From NCBI RefSeq assembly GCF_900497805.2, contig NW_020954556.1, forward strand, positions 56,998,907 to 57,062,906: a stretch of DNA of 64,000 nt, given 5' to 3'. A program made the translations under genes and the position numbers. Numbering within the stretch: position 1 is the stretch's first letter; every line of letters begins with the position of its first letter. This document shows, one piece after another, positions 1 to 9,639 of the stretch. Source of the DNA: Vombatus ursinus (lineage: Eukaryota; Chordata; Mammalia; Diprotodontia; Vombatidae). Under the pieces are notes generated by a model, which was given only the letters and a program-made list of their open reading frames with translations, searched no databases and had not been told where the DNA came from.

Positions 1-50
<50 letters not shown>
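1..50. repeat. (CT)n microsatellite
   Basis: 25 perfect CT units run to the window edge, so the full array probably extends further left. Confidence 0.95.
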
Positions 51-53
<3 letters not shown>

Positions 54-129
54 GAATTGGGAAAGATGGAGAAGAGAAATTTCCAGAAAATGCAAAGCGT
101 CTTTAGCTGACCCCCCAAAAAACTCTTGT

Positions 130-440
130 GTGAGTGGAGCATAGAGGGAAGCAGTATGTGTTAAGTCTAGAAAGGTAGTTTGACACCATTATTGTGGAGG
201 TCCTTCAATGTCAGGCAACAGAATTAGAACTTTACTTGATAGACAATTGGGAGCCACTGAAGATTTTTGAGCAATAGAGTACCATGGCCAGTTCTATGCA
301 AAAATATTGTTCTGGCAGCTGTTGGAATGAAGCATTGAGGAAAGGTAATCAATTGGATATAAGAGGAGAGGAAGCAGGAAGAGTTAAAGATGACTACAAG
401 GTTGGAACAATAATAACTGGCGCTTACATGTCATTTACAT
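130..440 (-). repeat. L2-clade LINE fragment, antisense
   Basis: The words GGAGCCACTGAAG, then a 'bring forward GATGACT' segment, match the antisense of L2 ORF2/3' sequence (compare 30787-31110). The 68-codon ORF inside it is not a gene. Confidence 0.65.
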
Positions 441-480
441 ACCGCTCTAAAGTTTACAAAGCAGAAGGTGAGTCACGATG

Positions 481-828
481 CAATAGATAGAGAAGTCAGA
501 AAGATCAGCAGGCTTATTTTGTGGAGGTTTTATTGACAGCATAGCAGCACCCAAGGCATAATCTGTGTATTTTTATTTTTTTTTAATGGCACACATTTAT
601 TTTAAAATATTTTGAATAAAATTAAAAATAAAATTATTTTACAGGATTATTGGGAAAAAAGCACTTTGTAAATAGCTAAATGGTATATAAATGGCAACTA
701 TTATTAAAAATATGCAATGATTAAAAATTTTTAATGTTTATAGTACTCTATTAAGAGCAGGTTTTGCATCTTACCTTAAAAATAATTCAAAAGGCTTTAT
801 CAGAATCCTTATAGACATAGAAACAGTA
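481..828. other. AT-rich stretch, nothing recognised
   Basis: The sequence is AT-rich and unstructured, with no ORF, SINE box or LINE word that I can identify. Confidence 0.5.
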
Positions 829-958
829 CTTTTTTTTTGTGAGGTGGTTGGGGTTGTTACTTGTCCAGGGTCACACAGCTAGTCAGTGTTAAGTGTCTGG
901 TCTGAGACCATATTTGAACTCAGGTCCTCCAGACTCCAAGGCCAATACTCTATCCAGA
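829..958 (-). mobile_element. tRNA-derived marsupial SINE, antisense
   Basis: The T-rich tail on the left is followed by TGTGAGGTGGTTGGGGTT, GGGTCACACAGCTAGTCAG and TTGAACTCAGGTCCTCC. This is the reverse complement of the family seen whole at 19127-19276. The right (5') end is shortened. Confidence 0.85.
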
Positions 959-1211
959 AGTAGTCCTTTTGAGAAACCTATTTGCTTAAAAGTTTTTTTA
1001 GAAGACTTGATTTAAATAGGGCTGGACTTTTTAAAGGGTTAATAAATTATTTCTCTCTGCCTTTCAGCAATAAATTTTTTTTAAAAACCCCAGCCTTCTT
1101 GAAAGCATTGTGCTGTTCTGGGGGGAAAAACAAAACCCAGTATTAGAAATCAGGAGATTTCTGGGTTCTAGCTTCATCTCTGCAGCTACCTACTTTAGGT
1201 AGTATTTCAGA

Positions 1212-1470
1212 AATATCAGTCAATAGGTCAGGAAGCATTTATTAAGTACTCACTGTGTATCAGATTTTATGCTATGCACTGTGGATAAAAAAAGGGAAGA
1301 AAAAAAAACCTAGTCATTTTCAAGAAGCATGCAAATAATTAAGTACATACAAGATATATACAAGAAAATAAATGGAAGGTTATTGAAAAGGGGAGAGGGG
1401 TGCTGGGAAATGCCTTCTGCACAAAGTAGTCTTTGAGTTGAGTCTTTAAGGAAGCCAAAACCAGGACCAC
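1212..1470 (-). repeat. L2-clade LINE 3' end, antisense
   Basis: CATTTATTAAGTACTCACTGTG, a GCACTG tract and later AGTCTTTGAGTTGAGTCTTTAAGGAAGCC follow the order of antisense L2 3' sequence. Confidence 0.7.
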
Positions 1471-2790
1471 ATTCTCACTTTGCACACACAAGGTCCCCAG
1501 GGAAAGTGGGTATGTTCTGCCAAAGGTTAAATTAGTGGTTCTGGATTATTGGAAGTTTTGTTCTCTTTTCATGGAATCCTCAAGAAGTTCCTCATAGGTA
1601 CAGCATCCTGCTGGGTTCTAAGAGTTGGTGACATTGTAGAGTCCTGAAGCTGCCTTTTGTCTTTTTGACACAGATGTTGCTGTCAGCGCTGTTGGTCCTA
1701 GGACACTGCTACCTGTTCCCCCAGATTCTCAGGTTTTTTGAAATTCACAAAGTTGTCACCTGCTCGTTTGTGGGGAAGAAAGGGAGGAAAAGAGGAAAGG
1801 GGAGAGGGAAGGAGAGACTATTGACCAGCCCCCCCCTCAATTCTTTCTCAACTAGCCCACTGCAGGAATGCACTTTTCACACTGACTTGCTTTATTATAG
1901 AGCCAGAGGTGTGTCTGATTCAGCTTTTTTGTTATCATCTCCTTTCGTCTAATGATCAAAGTACTTTTTTGTGCTCAAATTGATTAAGGGTTATTTGCAT
2001 TTACTTTACACTTTTAATTACATTAATTGAATTGAGAAGTCCAGGTCTTCTCTGATTAGTTGAGGTGGACATTTAAAGAAACTAAGCACTAGAAACGTTC
2101 TATGGCATTCTTTTGTGTCTAAGGTTGTGCCAAAAGTCAGATAAGATTGGAGCTAGAAGGCCCATCTGATGACTCATTGTATTCTGTTCTTTTAAGTGTA
2201 CCAGGCTGCTTCTTGATGATTTCAAATTAGTTTTATATTTAGATATAATCCTAGTTCAGTTGTCAGAACATCATTAATAACCATATTCTGAGCCTTTCTA
2301 CCTTAGTAGAATCTACCAGAACTTAGCCAAATCTAATTTTTGAGAATCCAGTTTTATCTCCACATCACAATGAGATATCCAGTAAGGATTGTATTGAGGA
2401 CTTTTATAGAGTTTAATTATGGATTTAGCAAATGACTATGTCCGTCATCTCAGTACCAGACTTGCTGTGTAGGCAGTGGTGTCCTGCACTAGAAGGAAGG
2501 TCATTGGGTGATGTAATGACCAAAATGTAGCAAAATGCAAACTTTAATGGACAAAAATACAAAATGCCTCTCAGTTCACTGCAGCTTCCTTTTGTTTTCA
2601 CAGTGATAAAGTGGCAGAGGGATGGGAAAGGGGAATCAAATAATTAGAGTCTCTTGAACTACCTTAAGATAAGAATTTAACTATTAGTAATCTTAATATT
2701 TGATCCTTGTCTAACAACAAATTAGTTGACAATTTGAATAAAATTCATATTAATATTCTTATTACAAATAAAACCCAAATACATAAAAAA
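1471..2790. other. Intronic sequence, little recognised
   Basis: A 95-codon ORF at 1665-1952 is low-complexity and shows no family. A short fragment at 2140-2190 (GGAGCTAGAAGGCCCATC) resembles an antisense MIR/CORE SINE end. The rest appears unique. Confidence 0.45.
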
Positions 2791-2794
2791 TTGT

Positions 2795-4075
2795 AACTAA
2801 ATGCAAGAACAACTCACAGGTTCATGGTCAAGGAAAATAATTGCTTTCCTTGTGTCCTTAAAGGTAACAAGAAACATCATTTCATGGGGCACTTGGTCAT
2901 CTCTTCCTGTGGTGCTCATGATGAACATAAGCAAACACACTACCTTGAAGATAATTTTGGCTTCTGGGCCAACACATATTGAAGAGGATGAAAAAATAGA
3001 TAAATTTCTTGAAGAATTGGCAAGATATTCCCAACTAAGTTAGCATAAACCTTTATAGTAGGTTTACTACATTGTGAAGATGGATAAAAGGATGGCAAAA
3101 ACTGTGGTAATGTACAATTTTCAGGATAACGAAATGAAAGAGATTTGTAATACTTCAGTATTCTCATACTGGTACATAATTTTTTAAGAAAAATGTCAAC
3201 TTGGCAAGTACCTTACTACTTCATAAAAAAATGAAAGTATAGGAAAATAACTGATTTTAGATAGAGAAGTCATTTCAGAACCAGCTGTTGATATGCAGAT
3301 CATCCACCAATCAGAACAAATATTGAGATAGAGGAAAGGATAAAGATGAAAAGAAGATGTGTGTGACGATAGCAACCCACAGTGGATAGAGCTCCAGCTT
3401 TGGAGTTAGGAGCCTGTTTAGGCTATTGACTCTAAAAAAAAGTACAAAAAAGTAGAGACTTTCTTAGAAATGTTTAGCAATTTCAAGGCAATTGACCCAC
3501 AAAAGACTGAAAATGTTTACAAACCTTCTTAGCCATCAATGGCTTTCATCTCCTTGTCAATTAAGAATGTGGAAACCAAGGATAATTGTATTAGTTTATA
3601 GTATTAGCTCATTTGCAAAATACTGTGCAGGATGATGGTGGAAATCAATGAATAACTTCACTTCACAGAAGAGTTTAGGAGAAAGTGAACCTGTAGAAAG
3701 CATAGTATGAGATCTGCCTAAGCTAGACGATCCAAGAGAATCTATAGATAAAATCGTAAGGACAGTAAGAAACAACGCTATCTTCTCTCATTGGCAATAT
3801 TAGTAGAATGGCATTTGTATTCTACTGCATCAGTATCCTGTATACTGAGTGATGAAATGGAATGAATGGCATTTAAGAAGATCAAGTTTCAACAGTTGGA
3901 CCCCCAAAAATACATGCAGAGGAAATCTGTGCTGGAAGTGATATTAGTGTTTAGTGTTAACACTGAGATTGATTTTCAAAGTACTTCAAAGAAGACAAGA
4001 TTCCAAAAGAAGGGAAAAGATCACGTATCGTGCTTTATCCCAAGAGAAAAAGTAAACCAAGAAGATAACTAGTGT
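2795..4075 (+). pseudogene. Degenerate protein-like stretch, unidentified
   Basis: Several short plus-strand ORFs have protein-like composition: one ending IEEDEKIDKFLEELARYSQL (2801-3043), an in-frame run with KRMAKTVVMYNFQDNEMKE near 3080-3150, and FQQLDPQKYMQRKSVLEV (3866-4072). They are separated by stops and by a SINE fragment at about 3370-3430. I do not recognise a parent gene. It could be an old retrocopy, an old DNA-transposon gene or chance. Being intronic in SOS1 and full of stops, it is not a working gene. Confidence 0.3.
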
Positions 4076-4089
4076 CTACTGACCCATAT

Positions 4090-4205
4090 GTACACCTCCT
4101 TATATCTTTAGCCTCTTGAAAATAGGGATTGTCTCATCCTTTGTATTTGTATCCCCAGTACAGGCATGTAGTAGGTTCTGAGTAAATACTTGTTTTTTGA
4201 GTTAT
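4090..4205 (+). repeat. L2 3' end
   Basis: It has the order 'CTCCTTATAT..CTTGAAAATAGGGA..TGTATCCCCAGTAC..GTAGTAGGTTCTGAGTAAATA', which is the typical sense L2 tail. Confidence 0.8.
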
Positions 4206-4209
4206 TCAG

Positions 4210-4744
4210 TCATGAGAATGGTTTGTGTATTAATCTAAGGGTATCCCTAATAAAAGAAGAGAATAAGTAGAGGATTTTCAGCAGCCTATTATGTTGTTTC
4301 AGTCTGAGAGATGGAAAACCTCCTGCTAAGTGTGTTATTTTGATTTTTATAAAACAAAGCATTTGATTTGACAGAACAAATGCAGTATTAGAGGTTCTAT
4401 TCAAACATCTTCTATGTATACATTAAAGTTAGGTAAGATGGTATCACAGTTGGAACTGCAGAGATAACTGCTCAGTGACTCACAAAGTATTAACATTAAA
4501 CAAGGCATAAGGCAGAGTTCTGGCTGAGATGTGCTTACCACTTTCATAGAATATGTCCTGTGCAGTGTCTCAAAAGAAGAATTACCAGTGCATGGCAAGG
4601 TTATCCAAACTATTAGTAGGGAATATTGCACAAAGTTCAGTAGAGCCTCAGTGAAATTCATAATTATTCAAAAGACATTTTACTTTCCATTTTGGAAAAA
4701 TGAGAGAGAGAGAAAATGCATAATGCCTAGATTTTGCATGTATG
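4210..4744. other. Intronic sequence, nothing recognised
   Basis: Opposing ORFs of 64, 86 and 96 codons overlap here. None resembles a known protein and they shadow one another. Confidence 0.4.
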
Positions 4745-4747
4745 TGC

Positions 4748-4748
<1 letters not shown>

Positions 4749-4778
<30 letters not shown>

Positions 4779-4796
4779 TATATATATAAGAGAGAA
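4749..4796. repeat. (TA)n(CA)n(TA)n microsatellite with GA-rich tail
   Basis: A TA run, then about nine CA units, then TA units followed by AGAGAGAAAGAA. Confidence 0.95.
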
Positions 4797-4984
4797 AGAA
4801 CAAGAGAGAAAGAGCAGCTAGACAGATAGCTAATCAATTTAGCCTATCAATGCATATACTCCAAGAGCTAACTTCTTCTCCACTGCTATATCTCTATCTC
4901 TATCTACCCCAAGGAGCTTAAAACAGTAAGAAAGGCCACACATATATATAATCCCTAAGAAATCTTTTTTTGTGTCCACAAATT

Positions 4985-5510
4985 ACTAGAAAAACAAACT
5001 GGGTGCCCATCAATTAAGAAATGGATGAATAAGTTGTGGCATGTCAATATAATAGAATATTTTTATACTGTAAGAAACATATATGAGGAATTTAGAAGTA
5101 CAAGGAGATTTATACAATCCTATGCAGATGAAGTAAGCAGAATCAGCATTTAGCACAGTGCCTGGCACATAATAAGTGCCTAATAAATGTTTATAGATTT
5201 ATTGAGTGAATCAGGAAAACAATATAAACTATGGCTACAAGAATGTAAGTAAAAAAACAATAATGACTACATTTGGTCCTGGAGAGAAGATGAGAAACTG
5301 CACCTCCTTCATTTTGTTGAAGAAGTAGGGAGCATGCCTGTGGAATGCTTCATATGCTGTCAGATACAGTTGATGAACCCAATCTTTGCTGCTTCTTAAA
5401 AAATATATCTTTGCTAGTAGGAAAGGCTCTTTGGACTGGGGAGGGAGATACTTGGAAATGAATGTGATGTAAAAGCAAAATGACATCAGTAAAACAAAAA
5501 ACTATTACAA
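4985..5510 (+). mobile_element. L1 3' end (marsupial type), interrupted by an L2 tail
   Basis: GGTGCCCATCAATTAAG, GAATAAGTTGTGGCATGTC and GATGAAGTAAGCAGAATCA match the end of marsupial L1 ORF2/3' UTR. After an insertion at 5147-5207 the element resumes with GGAAAACAATATA and ends near GGGGAGGGAGATACTTGG and GTGATGTAAAAGCAAAATG. Confidence 0.85.
5147..5207 (+). mobile_element. 61-bp L2 tail inserted in L1
   Basis: The piece carries TTAGCACAGTGCCTGGCACA and TAATAAATG of the L2 3' end. It is flanked by GAATCAG at 5140-5146 and again at 5208-5214, a 7-bp target duplication, and it splits an L1 sequence that is otherwise collinear. Confidence 0.8.
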
Positions 5511-5751
5511 TAAGACATTCTCTAACCCTGGTATTTCACTGTTGATGCCTTTTGACTAAATCATGAAACTATGGTCTAAAATAATCAAAATTATATCTAA
5601 CCCATAAAGCAATAGAAAAACAAATACTCAATATAAGTATACTGCACTTAGGCACTGAGAAGTGCTCTGAAAAGTCATGAAGAAAATTTTTTACCTGGGG
5701 AAGGAGATTGTCTTTGGCCATGTGAGAATGGACAGCCTAAGTACTAAAACA

Positions 5752-5842
5752 GCAAAATAATAGCTAACATTTGTATAATGCTTTAAGGTTTTTAAGGTCT
5801 TTTACTATATATTATCTCATTTGGTCCTAACTACAACCTTGG
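5752..5842 (-). repeat. MIR/CORE-SINE fragment, antisense
   Basis: TAGCTAACATTTGTATAATGC, CTCATTTGGTCCTAACTACAACC. Confidence 0.7.
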
Positions 5843-6384
5843 TCCTCTTTGATACACAGACCACAATTTCAAAGCATGATAAGGCATGGTGAAACTGCAG
5901 TCTGTCTTGATGGGAAAAGGTGATTTCATCCACAGATGAGAATACAGATCCTTCTGTATAGTCATGATATCTGCATCTATTTAATAAAACTTTTTTTCAT
6001 ATTCTCATAAGTAGTCCATACTAACATTGTTTGTGTTGATGTGAACACAATGAATTTTGTTGAGTAATGAATTCTAACAGATTGATTCTCAAAGCCAGTC
6101 TATTTTATGTTCAGTTTAATGAAAATGTTTATGGTAAAATATTTAAGTACAGCACTATTATTTGAATGCTAAATAAATATCAAAGGGTTTAGTGAAAAGA
6201 TAGATGGGATGCAATGGATTACATTTTTCAAGGGAAGTCAGCCAGTGAGAATCTGGGAAGATTTGAAGAATAAAATTCTTAAAACATGGAGACATTTGAA
6301 GAAGAAAAAGGGGAATTGAAAAAGGGAATGACTGTGAATGAATAAGTTAACCAACCAACCTCTTAATTTGTTAACTTGTAGCAG
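5843..6384. other. Intronic sequence, nothing recognised
   Basis: I see no coding, RNA or repeat signature in this AT-rich stretch. Confidence 0.4.
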
Positions 6385-7125
6385 CTATTACAGTGTCTGG
6401 CATGTAGAGACCCTTAATAAATGCTCCTTGATTGATTCCCTTCTTCTTGACTTCTCTATTTCTGTCAAGGTCACCACCATCCTTCCAGTAATGTAGTTTC
6501 ATAACCTTTTTTCTCATTTCTTCATTCTTACAGATTTTATCACTTGTCAAATTTTGTTGATGCTACCTCCATAGTATCTCACATTCAGCTCCTCAACTCA
6601 CATGACTCTCACTCAGATTCAAGCCTTCATTACTTCTAACATAGATAGTAACCTCCTAGCTGGTCTCCTTGCTTCTAATCTCCCTTTTCCAATCCATCCT
6701 CCACACAGTTTCCAAATGACATTTATAAAACACAGTGATCATATCACTTTCCTGCTTAAGAAGCTTTGGTGGTTTACCTCTAGAGTAAAATACAAACTCC
6801 TCCACTTGGCATTTAAAATCTTCATAGTCTATCTTCAGTATGTCTTTACAGGCAGATTTCATATTAACCTTCTCATAGAAGTCTGTATTGCAGCCGTATT
6901 AACCTCTTTGATGTTCCCTTAATTAAGTGTTCCATTTTCCTTTCTTGTACCCTTAAGCAGATTAACCTATTGCCTGGAATTCTTTCTCTCCTCACTTTCA
7001 CTTCTTAGAATTCCTTGATTTGTTTTTGGCTTAGTTCAAACTCCCCTCCTATAAAAGTCCTTTCCAGGTCTCCCTAGTTATTACTGTTCTACACATACAC
7101 CCCCAAATTTTCTTTGTATCTACTT
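6385..7125 (+). mobile_element. L2 LINE (tail of one copy plus ORF2/3' part of another)
   Basis: A short tail (GTGTCTGGCATGTAGAG, AATAAATGCT) is followed by L2 ORF2 C-terminal sequence: CTAGCTGGTCTCCTTGC, TCCATCCTCCACACAG, ATCATATCACTTTCCTGC and GCATTTAAAATCTTCATAG. The 106-codon ORF here is an L2 relic. Confidence 0.85.
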
Positions 7126-7138
7126 TTTATATACTTTG

Positions 7139-7366
7139 TTGCAGCAGCATGGTGTAATGGATAGGGAGGCTACCTCAGGGTCAGGATGCCCTAGGACTAA
7201 GTCTATCCTCTGACACATTGTCTCTGTAACCCCCTGGGAAAGTTCTTTAACTTCTTAATGTCCTAGTCTGTTAAGTTCCTGAAGAGCTGCTGACCTGCAT
7301 TGTTAGAGGGGGTTTCTTATTGAGTATTTCCCATACCAAAGAAAACACAGGTCCAGAAAAACAAAA
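7139..7366 (+). mobile_element. CORE-type marsupial SINE (MAR1-like)
   Basis: A tRNA-like 5' part (GGTGTAATGGATAGGGAGGC) is followed by a 3' part with GCTGCTGACCTGCATTG, TAGAGGGGGTTTCTTATTG and CCATACCAAAGAAAACACAG. The family name is from memory and approximate. Confidence 0.75.
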
Positions 7367-7550
7367 AGAAACAGAAAAAAAAATTTATTTCTCTATGTTC
7401 TTATTATATATATGCATAAATTTCAGGACTTGGAAGGGAGCATATTGTTCCCAGCATCCACAAAATTATGTGAATTACATGCTAAACTATTGTATGAAAG
7501 CTTAGTTTTGTTTATATATGGTAATTCAGAGACTACTTAGAGCACTTTAT

Positions 7551-8165
7551 ATTTTCAGTTTGGCTAAAATGTCAAGTACATCTCCACCAACTATGCAGAC
7601 AAACTGCCACTGATGTGCAGGTCAGCCCCAAATCCTTAGGAACAATGTTGCTCTTTTCTTTCCTCTCTCCCTAACCCTAGCTTTGCTTTCAGCTCAACCC
7701 TGATGTCACCATCCAAGGGAGTTAATTCTATGAAGAAGAGGAACCACTATCCTTGTTACCATCAATACCAGCTTTTGACTAAGCACCACTTCCAAACCAG
7801 AGAAACTAGCCCAGCCAAAGCAGCAAGGCACTCTGAAGGAGACATAGGAGGTAGCATGTGCCAAGCAGGCACTATCCTGACCACAGACTCTGGTAGAGAC
7901 AGCCTAAGAGTTCTGTACTGAAGGGCCCAGTCATCATGCCTTCCTCCCACTGGTTCTGCTTCCAGCCTACCCTCCTTACCCTCTGTAGCCATCATTTTTA
8001 AATTTCTATTTTGGGGTAAATTTCATAATGCCCTTAATTATTAGCACAATACTTGTAAGCAATGTATAAATAAGTAAATATATACATATTTGACATGCAT
8101 GTTTATTGCTTTGTTTAATAATAGGGGTTCATGATCAAAAAAAGTTTACAGACTACTGACTTAGT
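7551..8165. other. Intronic sequence, apparently unique
   Basis: It has higher GC than its surroundings. ORFs of 72 (+) and 77 (-) codons overlap at 7703-7995 with no recognised family. Confidence 0.4.
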
Positions 8166-8418
8166 TCCCTAGTTTAGCACTGTGGCAATCTTGATATTGG
8201 CCCTGCTGCCCTTTATACAATGCAGGTCCTTAGTGACTCAATTCCTGGGAGAAACTCCTGTAGAGAAGGAATGTCACTATCACAGGAATGCAGTGCCCAC
8301 CATATCACTGGTCCTGTTCCTAATACAACCTTGCAGCCATAGTCTAGTTGGCAATTTCCCTTGCAAGTGATTCACAGTCTTTGCTTCCTCAGCAGCCACA
8401 GCTACTGAAGACTTGGAA

Positions 8419-8505
8419 AAGAAAGTTCTCACCACCACATTCATTGGTATCATTAAATGGCTCACCATCAGAAATGGATATGGTTTTATTCGTGGGAATT
8501 ACACT
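8419..8505 (+). pseudogene. Cold-shock-domain fragment of a Y-box protein (YBX1/YBX3-like) pseudogene
   Basis: One frame reads KKVLTTTFIGIIKWLTIRNG then YGFIRGNYT before a stop. The Y-box cold-shock domain has [29 protein letters not shown], so about 16 of 29 positions agree, including the RNP1-like NGYGFI and the KW pair. Only this piece of the domain is visible; it has no intron and no continuation after the stop at 8506. A degenerate retrocopy fragment is the likeliest reading. YBX1, YBX3 and other cold-shock proteins cannot be told apart at this length, and chance similarity is possible but less likely because of the seven-residue identical run. Confidence 0.55.
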
Positions 8506-8589
8506 TAAAAATGCATTACCATCTGTCTAGCTGCTCCTATACCTTAAGTACCAGTGGACCTTTCCATTTGACTTGGAGCTGAGAGCATC

Positions 8590-8700
8590 TTCTGTGTTTT
8601 GTTTCCTCCTCTAGAATGTGAGATCTTTGAAAGCAAGGACTGTCTTGGCTTTTCTCTTTATATCCCCAGAGCTTAGTTTTTCTTTCATTCATCCATTCAT
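8590..8700 (+). repeat. L2 3' tail
   Basis: TAGAATGTGAGATCTTTGAA, GCAAGGACTGTCTTGGC, ATCCCCAGAGCTTAG. Confidence 0.75.
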
Positions 8701-8892
8701 TTTGTCTCTATCCTAATAGATCAGAACTCTTTTCCTAACTATATAGTATACTATTTTGATTAAACCATAGAATATTTGTTATGGAATGCCCCTTAGAGAT
8801 CATCTCAACACTTCATCTTTGTTCTCTACTCTCTCATCTCCAACGCCAGTGAACTAAAAAAATTTATAATACCCCAAAATAGCAGTATACCA

Positions 8893-9042
8893 TTTAAAAA
8901 TTGGAAGGGACCATAGATACTGTCAAGACTAATCCCTTCATTTTAAAGATAAGATGGTTAGAGCCCAGAGTAATTGATTGACTTGACCAAGGTCAGTGAG
9001 TTATTGGCAGAGGTGGTACGAGAATCCAGATCTTCTAACTCC
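8893..9042 (-). repeat. CORE/MIR-like SINE, antisense
   Basis: GGAAGGGACCATAGATAC on the left, then CCCTTCATTTTAAAGATAAG, ACCAAGGTCAGTGAG and GAATCCAGATCTTCTAACTC. Confidence 0.8.
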
Positions 9043-9239
9043 CACTTTCTGAATTTCTTTAGGCTTTCTCCCTTTTCTTTCCTCTTCCTCTCTTCTAAAC
9101 TCTACAGTTTATCTTACAGCCTCATCATTCAACTGAAACAGCTTTCTTCACAGTTATCTTTTAGCCTTTTATCTTTTAATTTAGTCTTTTAGAAGTCTAC
9201 ATCTTTTAATTGCCAGATGTAAAGGCTTTTTCTTAATTG

Positions 9240-9387
9240 TCATACTTCTTGAACTTTCTGTAGGCTTTGACACAGTTGGTCACCCTCCCTTTGATACTCT
9301 CTGCTCTCTAAACTTTCATGACATAGTTTTCTCTTGGTTGCCCTCCTACATGTTTGGCTGCTACTTCTCAGTCTCCTTTGCTGGATC
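9240..9387 (+). repeat. L2 ORF2 reverse-transcriptase fragment
   Basis: TAGGCTTTGACACAGTTGG (the AFDTVDH region of L2 RT) then GATACTCTCTGCTCTC and TTTTCTCTTGGTTGCCCTCC. Compare 47540-47640. Confidence 0.75.
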
Positions 9388-9478
9388 ACTGTGAGTATGG
9401 GCAAGTCACTTAACCTCTAGTTTCCACAATTTCCTCAATTTTAAAATGGGAATAATTATACACTGGACCTTCTTCTCT
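9388..9478 (+). repeat. MIR/CORE SINE 3' half
   Basis: GTATGGGCAAGTCACTTAAC, TTTTAAAATGGGAATAATTA. Confidence 0.7.
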
Positions 9479-9639
9479 TTCTATGTTTTTTTGAATAGAG
9501 TGGAATTGGTCCTGTGAGTAGTCACTGTACTTCCAGCCTGAGTGAGCTAGGGGAATCCAGTCCTTTTAAAAAAAAAAAAAAGTTGGAGGGTTGTATATAT
9601 TAATATAATTATATAGTTTGGTTTTTTTGTTTTTCCATT

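Noticed and set aside
1665-1952. 95-codon ORF with a leucine-rich start resembling a signal peptide
   Set aside because: It continues into GGGAAGGAGAG low complexity and has no known similarity or exon borders.
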